A stretch of DNA of 60,238 nt from JBBREP01 sp036501845 (lineage in GTDB: Bacteria > Actinomycetota > Acidimicrobiia > IMCC26256 > PALSA-610): NCBI GenBank assembly GCA_036501845.1, contig DASXZO010000029.1, positions 1-60,238 on the forward strand, read 5' to 3'. A program made the translations under genes and the position numbers. The notes beneath the pieces were generated by a model. That model was not told the DNA's origin. It did no database searches and saw nothing but the letters and a program-made list of their open reading frames with translations. Of the stretch, positions 36,539 to 44,426 are shown one piece after another. How positions within the stretch are numbered: the first letter of the stretch is position 1; every line of letters starts with the position of its first letter.

Positions 36539-36966
36539 TGCCGAGCGACGCGATGTTCAAGACTGTGAATGCCGCGCACCGGGTGGCCGTCAAACTCACC
36601 GGGGGACGGTTCGGCTGGAAGGCCGCAGGCATGCCTGTGGTCGAGCTCACCACCACGGGCCGCAAGAGCGGCGCACCCCGCACGGTCATGCTCACGTCAC
36701 CGATCCAGGACGGCGATCGGATCGTGGTCGTGGCGTCTCGGGGCGGCGACCCGCAGCAACCGGCGTGGCTCCTGAACCTTCGCGACGAGCCGAAGGTGGA
36801 GGTGAAGCTCCAAGGGGGCGCCAACCAGCCGATGATCGCACGCATCGCCACGCCCGAAGAGCGCGCCGAGCTCTGGCCGCGCGTCGTGGCCAAATACAAG
36901 GGCTACGGCAACTACCAGACGAAAACCGACCGCCAGATCCCGCTCGTGTTCCTCGAACCGCGATGA
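36538..36966 (+). CDS. Deazaflavin (F420)-dependent nitroreductase-family oxidoreductase (DDN-like)
   Basis: A 142-residue split beta-barrel protein of the DDN family. It has GMPVVELTTTGRKSGAPRTVML, the family signature with the TGRKSG motif that binds the deazaflavin phosphate tail, and later GGDPQQPAWLLNLRDEPKVEV. These enzymes use reduced F420 to reduce quinones or other acceptors. Its stop TGA overlaps the ATG of the fucosidase gene. Cofactor use is inferred from family; F420 synthesis genes are not in the window. Confidence 0.92.
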   Translation: MPSDAMFKTVNAAHRVAVKLTGGRFGWKAAGMPVVELTTTGRKSGAPRTVMLTSPIQDGDRIVVVASRGGDPQQPAWLLNLRDEPKVEVKLQGGANQPMIARIATPEERAELWPRVVAKYKGYGNYQTKTDRQIPLVFLEPR

Positions 36967-38483
36967 CCGAGCGCGCCCGGCGCGGCGGCGACACCAAGCG
37001 AGGCCAGGTCCGCGCGGTCAAGCGCCATACCGCACCCACGTGGTGGCGCGACGCCAAGCTCGGCATCTTCGTGCACTGGACGCCGGCGTCGGTGCCCGCG
37101 TTCGCGCCCACCGAGGAAGAGGTAGGCGAACTGCTCGCCGCCGACCGCGCCGACGCGCTTGCCCACATCTCGTACACCGAGTGGTACGAGAACTCGTTGC
37201 GATTCCCCGACAGCCCCGCGGCGCGCCATCACCGTGCCACGTACGGCAACCGCGAGTACCGAACCTTCGCGCAAGATTGGGAAGCCGCGCTCGAACAGTG
37301 GAATCCCGACGCGTGGGCCGACCATTTCGCGGCGGCAGGGGCGCGCTACGTGGTGCTCGTGTCGAAGCACATGGACGGCTACTGCCTGTGGCCGAGCTCG
37401 GTGGCCAACCCGAACGCGCCGAAGTTCCGCAGCTCGCGCGACGTGGTGGGCGAGCTCGGCGAGGCGGTGCGCGCACGCGGGTTGAAATTCGGCCTCTATT
37501 ACTCGGGTGGTCTCGACGCCACGTGGAACGACCACCCGATCGGGCGCATGAGCGATCTCGCGCTCGCGCAGCCCCGCGGCGCGTACGTCGACTACGCCGA
37601 AGCACAGGTGCGCGAGCTCATCGCGCGCTACCGCCCGAGCGTGTTGTGGGGCGACATCTCGTGGCCCGGGCCGGTTGCGCAGCTCGCGCGGCTCCTCGAG
37701 CACTACTACCGCGCGGTTCCCGACGGCGCGGTGAACGACCGTTTCATGCCGTGGTCGCCGGCATGGGCCGCGATGCGATGGGGGCCGGCACGCGGTGTGC
37801 TCGACCGCGCCGCCGCTCGGAGCGCACGCCGGGGAACCGGTGTGATCCCGCCCGCGCCGCCGCTGTACGACTACCGCACCCCCGAGTACACGGTGTTCGA
37901 CGACATCCAGCGCCAGCCCTGGGAGTGCGTGCGCGGCATCGACAAGAGCTTCGGGTACAACGCCGAGTCGCAAGAGAGCGATCGCGTCTCCGAACGCGAG
38001 CTGCTGTGGATGCTCACCGACATCGTCAGCAAGAACGGGAACCTGCTCCTCAACGTCGGACCGCGCGGCGTCGACGCGCAGATCGCACCCGAGCAGCTTG
38101 CGCGCCTCGAATGGCTCGGCGCGTTCACGGCCACGAACGAGGCTGCGTTGCGCGGCACGCGACCGTGGGCCACGCCCGCGGGGCGCGACGGCGGCGGTGT
38201 CGAGCTGCGCTACACGGCCCGTGACCGCTTCGTGTACGCGATTGCGCGCGCCGCCGACCCGGCCGTCGCGGTCGAACACATCACCCTCGAGGAAGTTGGT
38301 GCGACGCCCACCACCGAGGTGCGCGCGCTCGACGGCACGGCCGTCGAGTGGCATCCGGCGGGAAGCGGCGGTGGGATCGAGCTCCGACCGGGCGCGCCCA
38401 TCGCCGGCGACCGGCCCGTGGCATTCGAGATTCGCGACGCCGTGGCTGTCGATTCCGGCGTGTCCCGTTCGTCGTACGGGTGA
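36963..38483 (+). CDS. Alpha-L-fucosidase (GH29)
   Basis: A 506-residue glycoside hydrolase of family 29 that would release L-fucose from glycans. Features in order: WWRDAKLGIFVHWTPASVPA, RYVVLVSKHMDGYCLWPS (substrate-binding KHxDGF-like motif), FGLYYSGGLD, and VLWGDISWPG, where the Asp is the expected nucleophile. GNLLLNVGPRGVDAQI and a beta domain follow. No signal peptide is visible, so it is probably cytoplasmic, acting on imported oligosaccharides. ATG 36963 overlaps the preceding stop (ATGA), an odd pairing with an F420-type enzyme; no fucose catabolic genes are nearby. Confidence 0.92.
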   Translation: MTERARRGGDTKRGQVRAVKRHTAPTWWRDAKLGIFVHWTPASVPAFAPTEEEVGELLAADRADALAHISYTEWYENSLRFPDSPAARHHRATYGNREYRTFAQDWEAALEQWNPDAWADHFAAAGARYVVLVSKHMDGYCLWPSSVANPNAPKFRSSRDVVGELGEAVRARGLKFGLYYSGGLDATWNDHPIGRMSDLALAQPRGAYVDYAEAQVRELIARYRPSVLWGDISWPGPVAQLARLLEHYYRAVPDGAVNDRFMPWSPAWAAMRWGPARGVLDRAAARSARRGTGVIPPAPPLYDYRTPEYTVFDDIQRQPWECVRGIDKSFGYNAESQESDRVSERELLWMLTDIVSKNGNLLLNVGPRGVDAQIAPEQLARLEWLGAFTATNEAALRGTRPWATPAGRDGGGVELRYTARDRFVYAIARAADPAVAVEHITLEEVGATPTTEVRALDGTAVEWHPAGSGGGIELRPGAPIAGDRPVAFEIRDAVAVDSGVSRSSYG

Positions 38484-38508
38484 CAACCACCCCCAACGGA
38501 GGCGAACC

Positions 38509-38856
38509 ATGCAATACCTGCTGATGATCTGCACCGAAGAGAAGGCGATGTTCGACGCCACGCCCGACGAGGCCGCGTCGAGCATGGCGCAGTACATGAA
38601 GTTCCAGGAGGAGATCGGCAAGCGGGGCCTGCTCGTGGGCGGCGCCCGTCTGCGGCCCACCACCGACGCCACCACCGTGCGCGTCCGCAACGGCGAGGTG
38701 CTCACGAGCGACGGTCCGTTCGCGGAGACCAAGGAGCAGGTGGGCGGCTACTACCTGGTCGACTGCAAGGACCTCGACGAGGCGATCGAAGTGGCGGGGA
38801 AGATCCCTGGCGCCCAGTTCGGCTCGATCGAGGTGAGGCCGCTCTGGGAGATGTAG
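38509..38856 (+). CDS. YCII-related DGPF-domain protein (ECF42 partner, second copy)
   Basis: A 115-residue YCII-fold protein, starting MQYLLMICTEEKAMF with the DGPFAETKEQVGGY signature in the middle. It is the second DGPF gene of the window and again directly precedes an ECF42-type sigma gene, here overlapping it by 13 nt. CGGAGG lies before the ATG. Function unknown; DGPF proteins are the regular companions of ECF42 factors. Confidence 0.92.
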   Translation: MQYLLMICTEEKAMFDATPDEAASSMAQYMKFQEEIGKRGLLVGGARLRPTTDATTVRVRNGEVLTSDGPFAETKEQVGGYYLVDCKDLDEAIEVAGKIPGAQFGSIEVRPLWEM

Positions 38857-40112
38857 AAGCCGCCGTCGCGAAAGCCGCGGTCGCCGCGGCCTTTCGCGAC
38901 GAGTGGGGTCGAGTCGTCGGCGCGGCGATCCGGGCCACGGGCGACTGGGACCTCGCCGAGGAATGCGCGCAGGACGCCTTCGCGCTCGCCGTCGACCGAT
39001 GGCGGCGTGACGGCGTTCCGCGCCGGCCCGGCGCGTGGCTCACCACCGCCGCGCGCAACAAGGCGATCGACACGCTGCGCCGCCGCGCGACCGGCGCCAC
39101 GAAGCTCCAGGAGGTGGCGCGCATGGACGCGGGTGACGAACCGGACCTCACCTCTTCCGACGGGAGCGGATTCGACGACGACCTGCTCCGCCTCGTGTTC
39201 ACCTGCTGCCATCCGGCGCTCGCGCTCGACGCGCAAGTGGCGTTGACGTTGCGCACCGTCGTGGGGCTCACCACGCCCGAAATCGCGCGGGCGTTCCTGG
39301 TGGCCGAGCCGACGATGGCCCAACGACTTGTGCGCGCCAAGCACAAGATCCGCAATGCCGGCATCCCGTACCGCGTTCCGCCGGCGCACCTGCTTCCGGA
39401 ACGCACCGTCGCGGTGCTCGCGGTGGTGTATCTCTTCTTCAACGAGGGTTACAGCGCTACCACCGGCGCCGATCTCGTGCGCCAGAACCTCGCCGAGCAA
39501 GCGATCCATCTCGCGCGCATGCTCGCGGGCCTCATGCCCGACGAGCCCGAGGCGACGGGCTTACTCGCGCTGCTGTTGCTGCAACACTCCCGCCGCGACG
39601 CTCGCGTCGGACCCGACGGCGATCTGATCCCGCTCGAGGAACAGGACCGCGACCGCTGGCGCCGCGGCGAGATCGACGAGGGACTCACGCTGCTCGACGC
39701 GGCGCTGCGCCGCCGGAACGCCGGCCGCTACCAGATCCAAGCCGCTATTGCCGCGTGCCACGCGCGGGCGCGCGAGGCAGCCGACACCGACTGGCTCGAG
39801 ATTGCCGGGCTGTACCGCGAACTGGCGCACGTGTCGCCGTCGCCGGTGATCGAGTTGAACCGCGCCGTTGCCATCGCCATGGCCGACGGTCCGGCCGCGG
39901 GCCTCGCAATCGTCGACTCGTTGCGCGCCAGCGACGCGCTCGCCGGCTATTACTTGGTGCCGGCCACCCGCGCCGACTTCCTGCGTCGCCTCGGCCGCGC
40001 CGGCGAAGCCGCCACCGAATACCGAGCCGCCCTCGCGCTCGTGGCCAACGACACCGAACGCCGCTACCTCCAACGCCGCCTCACCGAAGCCACCGCCGCC
40101 GCCGCTCCGTAG
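38844..40112 (+). CDS. ECF42-type sigma factor, apparently starting at CTG
   Basis: A second ECF42 sigma factor of about 422 residues. Region 2 is encoded from about 38895 (WGRVVGAAIRATGDWDLAEE, PRRPGAWLTTAARNKAIDTL), region 4 from about 39230 (LTLRTVVGLTTPEIARAFLV, MAQRLVRAKHKI), then the family's LFFNEGYSA and the TPR-like extension with LNRAVAIAMADG. There is no in-frame ATG, GTG or TTG before 39114, which is well inside the conserved domain. CTG 38844 has GAGGTGAGG 5 nt upstream and gives a normal N-terminus, so it is the best start; it lies inside the DGPF gene's last codons. Confidence 0.85.
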   Translation: MGDVEAAVAKAAVAAAFRDEWGRVVGAAIRATGDWDLAEECAQDAFALAVDRWRRDGVPRRPGAWLTTAARNKAIDTLRRRATGATKLQEVARMDAGDEPDLTSSDGSGFDDDLLRLVFTCCHPALALDAQVALTLRTVVGLTTPEIARAFLVAEPTMAQRLVRAKHKIRNAGIPYRVPPAHLLPERTVAVLAVVYLFFNEGYSATTGADLVRQNLAEQAIHLARMLAGLMPDEPEATGLLALLLLQHSRRDARVGPDGDLIPLEEQDRDRWRRGEIDEGLTLLDAALRRRNAGRYQIQAAIAACHARAREAADTDWLEIAGLYRELAHVSPSPVIELNRAVAIAMADGPAAGLAIVDSLRASDALAGYYLVPATRADFLRRLGRAGEAATEYRAALALVANDTERRYLQRRLTEATAAAAP

Positions 40113-40219
40113 CCACTTCCCGCCTGTCCGAACCCCCGCGCACACTGATGGCTCCTCCCCGCGAATCATTTGTCCACGGACTCGTTTTCGGGCCCGTGAA
40201 TGCGCGTAGGGAGCATTCA

Positions 40220-41134
40220 ATGGCCCGAGAATCGGCAATGGCCACTCTGTGTCGCCTCGGCCGGGGGTCGTGCGGCGTGGTGCGAGGAACCGCCGCCGTC
40301 TCCGCCGGCGTGTCCCGCCAGCAGCTGGGCGCGTTGGTCGCCGCGGGCGCCGTCGAGCGGGCGCTTCCCGACACATACGTCGTAGCAGCCGTCCCCCCGA
40401 GCTCGGAACAGCGACTGCGCGCGGCCTTGCTCTGGGCCGGGCCGGATGCTGCCGCCGCCGGATTGTCCGCCGGGGAGTGGTACCGGCTACAGGCGGTCCA
40501 CGCGCCTCTACCCGAGATCGCTGCCCCTCGGTCGCTGCACCGTCGCGCAGAAGGCGTTGCCGTCATCAGACCCAGCGACCCGGGGGCGCTGATGATCCGA
40601 ATGCACAGAGGGCTTCGCGTCACTGGCCCCGAGGCAACGCTTGTGCGCCTGGCTCACCCGCTCGGCGACCAGGCGCTCGAGGTCGCGTGTGAGGACGCGC
40701 GCCGGCGGCGTCTGACCTCGGTACCTGCCCTGCGCGCATATCTCGATCGCTTCGGCGCTTCGGGCCGTCCAGGGATCGCTCCGCTGCGCACCCTGCTCCG
40801 CGAGCTCGACCCGGCGCATCCCGCGAACTCCACGCTCGAAGTGAAGACGCGGCGCCTCCTCGTGGCTCGCCGAATCACCTCGTTCGTTCGCGAGTTCCCA
40901 CTCGAATGGAACGGTCGTACCTACCGATTCGACTTCGCGTTCCTCCGCGGCCGCACGATTCTCGAGACCAACGGCAAGCGCTGGCACGACGACCCACTCG
41001 ACTACGAGGACGACAACGAGAAGTGGAGTGTGCCGGGCCGCCACGGCTTCAAGCTCGTGTTCGCCACGTGGCGGAAGGTCATCAGAACGCCGGCCAACTT
41101 CATCACGGAGCTGCAGGCCGCGCTCACCGCGTAG
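40220..41134 (+). CDS. AbiEi-like wHTH protein with C-terminal DUF559/Vsr-like nuclease domain
   Basis: A 304-residue protein. The N-terminal 80 residues resemble the winged-helix domain of AbiEi antitoxins (GRGSCGVVRGTAAVSAGVSR, LVAAGAVERALPDTYVVA). The C-terminal 90 residues match the DUF559/Vsr-like endonuclease fold: YRFDFAFLRGRTILETNGKR with Asp and Glu, then WHDDPLDYEDDNEKW and GFKLVFATWRKV. This fusion is widespread in actinobacteria and usually stands alone, as here, with no AbiEii gene beside it. A role in defence or DNA processing is inferred only. GGGAG precedes ATG 40220; ATG 40148 is also in frame. Confidence 0.78.
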   Translation: MARESAMATLCRLGRGSCGVVRGTAAVSAGVSRQQLGALVAAGAVERALPDTYVVAAVPPSSEQRLRAALLWAGPDAAAAGLSAGEWYRLQAVHAPLPEIAAPRSLHRRAEGVAVIRPSDPGALMIRMHRGLRVTGPEATLVRLAHPLGDQALEVACEDARRRRLTSVPALRAYLDRFGASGRPGIAPLRTLLRELDPAHPANSTLEVKTRRLLVARRITSFVREFPLEWNGRTYRFDFAFLRGRTILETNGKRWHDDPLDYEDDNEKWSVPGRHGFKLVFATWRKVIRTPANFITELQAALTA

Positions 41135-41160
41135 GCACCGCGGCTCGCGGCACATCGCCA

Positions 41161-41784
41161 TCAGCCGGCTGTGGGGAGCAGGGATTGCAGGAGGGCGTCG
41201 TAGGTGTCGACGGCGGGGAGTTGGGGGAACTCGGCGCGGACGTTGTCGGGGGCGTGGAAGAGCACGCCGTGGTCGGCTTCGAGGAGCATGGCGACGTCGT
41301 TGTAGGAGTCGCCGGCTGCGGCCACACAGAAGTTGAGCCCGTGCAAGGCCTCGACGGCGCGGCGCTTCTGGTCGGGGAGGCGCAGCCGGTAGTCGGCCAC
41401 ACGGCCGGCGCCGTCGATCACCAGCGAGTGACACCACAACGCCGGCCAACCCAGTTGGCGCATCAGCGGCGCGGCGAACTGCTCGAACGTGTCCGACAGG
41501 ATCAGCACCTGCACGCGGCTGCGCAGCTCGTCGAGGAACTCCTGCGCTCCGGGCAGGGGAGCGATGCCCGCGATCACATCGGCGATGTCGGCAAGGCGGA
41601 GGCCGTGCTCGGCGAGCAACTCGAGCCGGCCGCGCATCAGCACGTCGTAGTCCGGCTCGTCACGAGTGGTGCGGCGCAACGCGTCGATCCCGGAGCGTTC
41701 GGCCACCGCAATCCAGATCTCGGGCACGAGCACGCCTTCGAGGTCGAGGGTCACGATCGTCTGGCGTGCGTCGGCTGCGGTCAC
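41161..41784 (-). CDS. thrH: Bifunctional phosphoserine phosphatase/homoserine phosphotransferase ThrH
   Basis: A 207-residue HAD-family enzyme closely matching Pseudomonas ThrH. The signature VTLDLEGVLVPEIWIAVAER (nucleophile Asp), TTRDEPDYDVLMRGRL, VLILSDTFEQFAAPLMRQLG and AAGDSYNDVAMLLEADHGVL are all there, as is FHAPDNVRAEFPQLPAV near the end. ThrH dephosphorylates phosphoserine and can pass the phosphate to homoserine, linking serine and threonine synthesis. It is divergent from the ABC transporter gene at 41874 and convergent with the AbiEi-like gene. Confidence 0.93.
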   Translation of the reverse strand: MTAADARQTIVTLDLEGVLVPEIWIAVAERSGIDALRRTTRDEPDYDVLMRGRLELLAEHGLRLADIADVIAGIAPLPGAQEFLDELRSRVQVLILSDTFEQFAAPLMRQLGWPALWCHSLVIDGAGRVADYRLRLPDQKRRAVEALHGLNFCVAAAGDSYNDVAMLLEADHGVLFHAPDNVRAEFPQLPAVDTYDALLQSLLPTAG

Positions 41785-41861
41785 GGTGCCAGTGTTGCGG
41801 CCGTCTCACCGTGGCGGCCAACCGGCGAAAAATCCTCGCGAGCCGCCGTGACCGGCACCGT

Positions 41862-41874
41862 TAGATTGCGCGCG
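41862..41874 (+). promoter_or_regulatory. Leaderless -10 box (TAGATT) before ABC transporter operon
   Basis: TAGATT at 41862-41867 ends 6 nt before GTG 41874. No ribosome site is present, so the ABC ATPase mRNA is probably leaderless. Confidence 0.45.
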
Positions 41875-42644
41875 TGTCGCATGACGTCGACGTTGTCGTC
41901 GCGCGCTCGCTCACGAAGCGTTTTCGCGGCACCGCGGCGGTCGACGGGATCGACCTCGTGGTGCCGCAGAACGCGCGCGTCGGTCTGCTCGGCCCGAACG
42001 GCGCGGGCAAGACCACCACGCTCCTCATGCTGCTCGGCGTGATCACGCCCGACTCGGGCACGATCGATCTCGCCGGCCACCGGCTGCCACGCCACCGCTC
42101 GGCTGCGCTCGGCAAGGTGGGTTTCGTCGCCGGCTACCTGCCGCTGCCCGAGAACCTCAAAGTGCGCGAGGCGCTCACGATCTTCGCCGGTTTCTACGGC
42201 ATCCGCCGGCCGAAGCCGGTGATCGACGAAGCGATCGAACGCTTCGGCATCAGCCATCTTGCCGAGCAACGCAGCAGCGAGCTGTCGTCGGGGCAGCGCA
42301 CGCTCGTGTCGATCGTGAAGTCGACGCTCCATGCCCCGCGGTTACTGGTCCTCGACGAGCCCACCGCTTCACTCGACCCTGACGTGGCCGGGCGCGTGCG
42401 CGAAGCGTTGCTCGACATCCACCGCGAGCAGGGCACCACACTGCTCGTAACGAGCCACAACATGCGCGAGGTCGAAACGCTGTGCGAGCGCGTGGTGATG
42501 CTCGGGCGCGGACGCGTCGTTGCCGACGGCTCGCCCGCCGAGATCGCGCACGTCTTCGACACCGACGACCTTGAGGGCGCGTTCCTCGAGGTGGCGGCGC
42601 GCCACAGCGCGTACAGCGAGGCACACATCGAGGGCAACCGATGA
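41874..42644 (+). CDS. ABC transporter ATP-binding protein
   Basis: A 256-residue ATPase of the ABC-2 exporter type. Walker A is GLLGPNGAGKTTTLLMLLG, the signature loop LSSGQRTLVSI, Walker B LLVLDEPTASLDP and the switch His in LLVTSHNMREVE. A C-terminal tail follows. It pairs with the permease that overlaps it by 4 nt (ATGA). This class moves drugs, lipids or polysaccharides outward; the cargo is unknown. It is also similar to gliding/NatA-type ATPases. Confidence 0.94.
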   Translation: MSHDVDVVVARSLTKRFRGTAAVDGIDLVVPQNARVGLLGPNGAGKTTTLLMLLGVITPDSGTIDLAGHRLPRHRSAALGKVGFVAGYLPLPENLKVREALTIFAGFYGIRRPKPVIDEAIERFGISHLAEQRSSELSSGQRTLVSIVKSTLHAPRLLVLDEPTASLDPDVAGRVREALLDIHREQGTTLLVTSHNMREVETLCERVVMLGRGRVVADGSPAEIAHVFDTDDLEGAFLEVAARHSAYSEAHIEGNR

Positions 42645-43429
42645 GCGCCGTCCGCATCCGCGCGGTGATGCATCGGCACTGGATCGTGCTGCGGCGCGCG
42701 CCACACCGCTTCTTCGAGATCTCGTTCTGGCCAGTGATGGACGTGCTCTTGTGGGGTTCGCTCGGCGCATACGTGGCCAAGCAGTCGCCGAACTCGCACG
42801 CCACCACGCCCTACCTGCTGGCCGGCATCGTGATGTTCTGGACGTTCACGCAAGCCCAGTTCTCGATCGCGCTCGGCGTGAACGAGGAGACCTGGACCCG
42901 CAACATCCTGAACGTGCTCACCACGCCAGTCACCGAGGTGGAGTACATCGTGGGCATCGCGCTGTTCGGCCTGCTGAAGCTCGCGCTGTGCCTGCTCACG
43001 CTCACGATCACCACCATCATCTTCTTCGGGTTCAATCTCTCCGCGGTCGGCTGGGCAGTCATCCCGATCGCGGCCGTGCTCGTGATCAACGGGTGGGCGC
43101 TCGCGCTGCTCGTGGTGGGGCTCGTGCTGCGCTTCGGCCAAAGCGCCGAAATCCTCATCTGGGGCTTCAACTACGTGCTGCTCGCGTTCTCGGGTGTGTT
43201 CTTCCCGGTGAACGCCCTGCCGGGCAACATGCAGGTGGTGGCGCAGTGGCTGCCCACCACCAAGGCGTTCCAAGCCTTGCGCGACGTGCTCGGCGGCCAG
43301 GCGCTGCCGTGGGGTCTGATCGCCGAGGCATTCGTGGGTTCGATCATCGTGTTCGGGCTCACGTTCTGGTGCGCCACGCGCCTGCTGGCGATCTTCCGCC
43401 GGCGCGGCCTCGTCACCCGCTACAGCTGA
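42641..43429 (+). CDS. ABC-2 type transporter permease
   Basis: A 262-residue permease with six TM helices (for example YLLAGIVMFWTFTQAQFSI, LCLLTLTITTIIFFGFNL, WGFNYVLLAFSGVFFPVNAL). The ABC-2 signature region FSGVFFPVNALPGNMQVVAQ followed by LPTTKAFQALRDVL is clear. It is coupled to the ATPase by ATGA, and together they make a complete exporter. No cargo gene is adjacent; the next gene is an SDR with its own promoter box. Confidence 0.92.
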   Translation: MSAVRIRAVMHRHWIVLRRAPHRFFEISFWPVMDVLLWGSLGAYVAKQSPNSHATTPYLLAGIVMFWTFTQAQFSIALGVNEETWTRNILNVLTTPVTEVEYIVGIALFGLLKLALCLLTLTITTIIFFGFNLSAVGWAVIPIAAVLVINGWALALLVVGLVLRFGQSAEILIWGFNYVLLAFSGVFFPVNALPGNMQVVAQWLPTTKAFQALRDVLGGQALPWGLIAEAFVGSIIVFGLTFWCATRLLAIFRRRGLVTRYS

Positions 43430-43440
43430 GTAGCCGTCGC

Positions 43441-43454
43441 TAGGTTCCGGTGAA
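43441..43454 (+). promoter_or_regulatory. Leaderless -10 box (TAGGTT) before SDR gene
   Basis: TAGGTT at 43441-43446 lies 7 nt before ATG 43454, immediately after the permease gene. It implies a separate, leaderless transcript for the SDR. Confidence 0.4.
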
Positions 43455-44227
43455 TGGACCGCAACAAGTTCAACCAACTCTTCGATCTGAGCGGACGGGT
43501 CGCAGTGGTCACCGGCGGCACGCGCGGCATCGGCCGGGCAATCGCCGAGGGCTTCGTGTGCGCGGGTGCCAAGGTGGTGGTGGCGAGCCGCAAGCCCGAC
43601 GCCTGCCGCGCCACCGAGGCCGACCTCACCGCGATGGGCGGCGAGGCGCTCGGGGTTCCCGCCCATCTCGGTGATCTCGACGGCATCGACGCACTGATCG
43701 ACGCCACGGTGACGCGCTTCGGCGCGATCGACATCGTGGTGAACAACGCGGCCAACGCGCTCACGCAACCCGCCACTGGCCTCACACCCGACGCGTGGGA
43801 GAAGTCGTACGCGGTGAACCTGCGCGGTCCGGTGTTCCTCGCCAAGGCCGCGCACCCGTACCTGGCCAAGAGCACGAACGCCGCGGTGCTCAATGTGTTG
43901 TCGGTGGGCGCGCTCACATACTCGCCGGGCATGGGCATGTACACGGCCGCGAAGGCGGCCATGCTCGCGTGGACGCGCAACCTCGCCGCCGAGTGGGTGC
44001 ACGACGGCATCCGCGTCAACGCGCTCGCGCCCGGCACCACCGACACCGACATGGTGCGTAACAACGGGCCGGAAGCCGCGCGACGCATGGCCGAGATCAG
44101 CCTGATGCGGCGCGCCGCGCACGCCGACGAGATGGTCGGCCCCGCGTTGTTCCTGTGCTCCGACGCGTCATCGTTCGTAACCGGCGCACTCGTCGTGGCC
44201 GACGGCGGCTACGCAGTAGCGCGCTAG
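43454..44227 (+). CDS. Short-chain dehydrogenase/reductase (SDR)
   Basis: A 257-residue classical SDR. VAVVTGGTRGIGRAIAEGF is the cofactor motif, DIVVNNAANAL the NNAG-type motif, VLNVLSVGAL holds the catalytic Ser and MYTAAKAAML the Tyr/Lys pair; VNALAPGTTDTDM and the end FVTGALVVADGGYAVA are typical. It should be an active NAD(P)-dependent dehydrogenase or 3-oxoacyl reductase; substrate unknown. A repeat-family-A element follows its stop directly. Confidence 0.93.
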   Translation: MDRNKFNQLFDLSGRVAVVTGGTRGIGRAIAEGFVCAGAKVVVASRKPDACRATEADLTAMGGEALGVPAHLGDLDGIDALIDATVTRFGAIDIVVNNAANALTQPATGLTPDAWEKSYAVNLRGPVFLAKAAHPYLAKSTNAAVLNVLSVGALTYSPGMGMYTAAKAAMLAWTRNLAAEWVHDGIRVNALAPGTTDTDMVRNNGPEAARRMAEISLMRRAAHADEMVGPALFLCSDASSFVTGALVVADGGYAVAR

Positions 44228-44240
44228 GCGTCCGAGTCCA

Positions 44241-44356
44241 CGGCGAGCGCAGCGTCCCGGGAGCGACGAAGGAGCGATACGGGCGCGGAGGAGCCGGGCG
44301 AGCGCAGCGAGCGTCCGAACGCCCCTCGGGGCGCGAGCCGCAGGCGAGCGGGGGTG
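44241..44356 (+). repeat. Repeat family A, copy 1 (116 bp)
   Basis: A GC-rich element that matches the copy at 47941-48056 over 116 bp with only three mismatches. It contains the palindromic core GCCCCTCGGGGC and ends GCAGGCGAGCGGGGGTG. Read in the frame that opens straight after the SDR stop it encodes ...ERPSGREPQASGGGETR and then a stop in an ATGA at 44367, just as in the other copies, but here no plus-strand gene follows. Confidence 0.85.
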
Positions 44357-44363
44357 GAGAAAC

Positions 44364-44426
44364 GCGATGATCGCCGAAGGCCCGCTAGCGCGAGCCTGCG
44401 AGTGCCAAGCCTTCTGCGATCATCGC
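44364..44426. repeat. 17-bp inverted repeat between convergent genes
   Basis: GCGATGATCGCCGAAGG (44364-44380) and CCTTCTGCGATCATCGC (44410-44426) pair with one mismatch. The right arm encodes the last residues of the metallophosphoesterase; the left arm sits at the end of repeat A copy 1. It may act as a bidirectional terminator, or be an inverted duplication scar. Confidence 0.6.

Noticed and set aside
38830..38860. Programmed -1 frameshift from the DGPF gene into the sigma frame
   Set aside because: No slippery heptamer or following stem is visible, and a ribosome site with CTG explains the start more simply.
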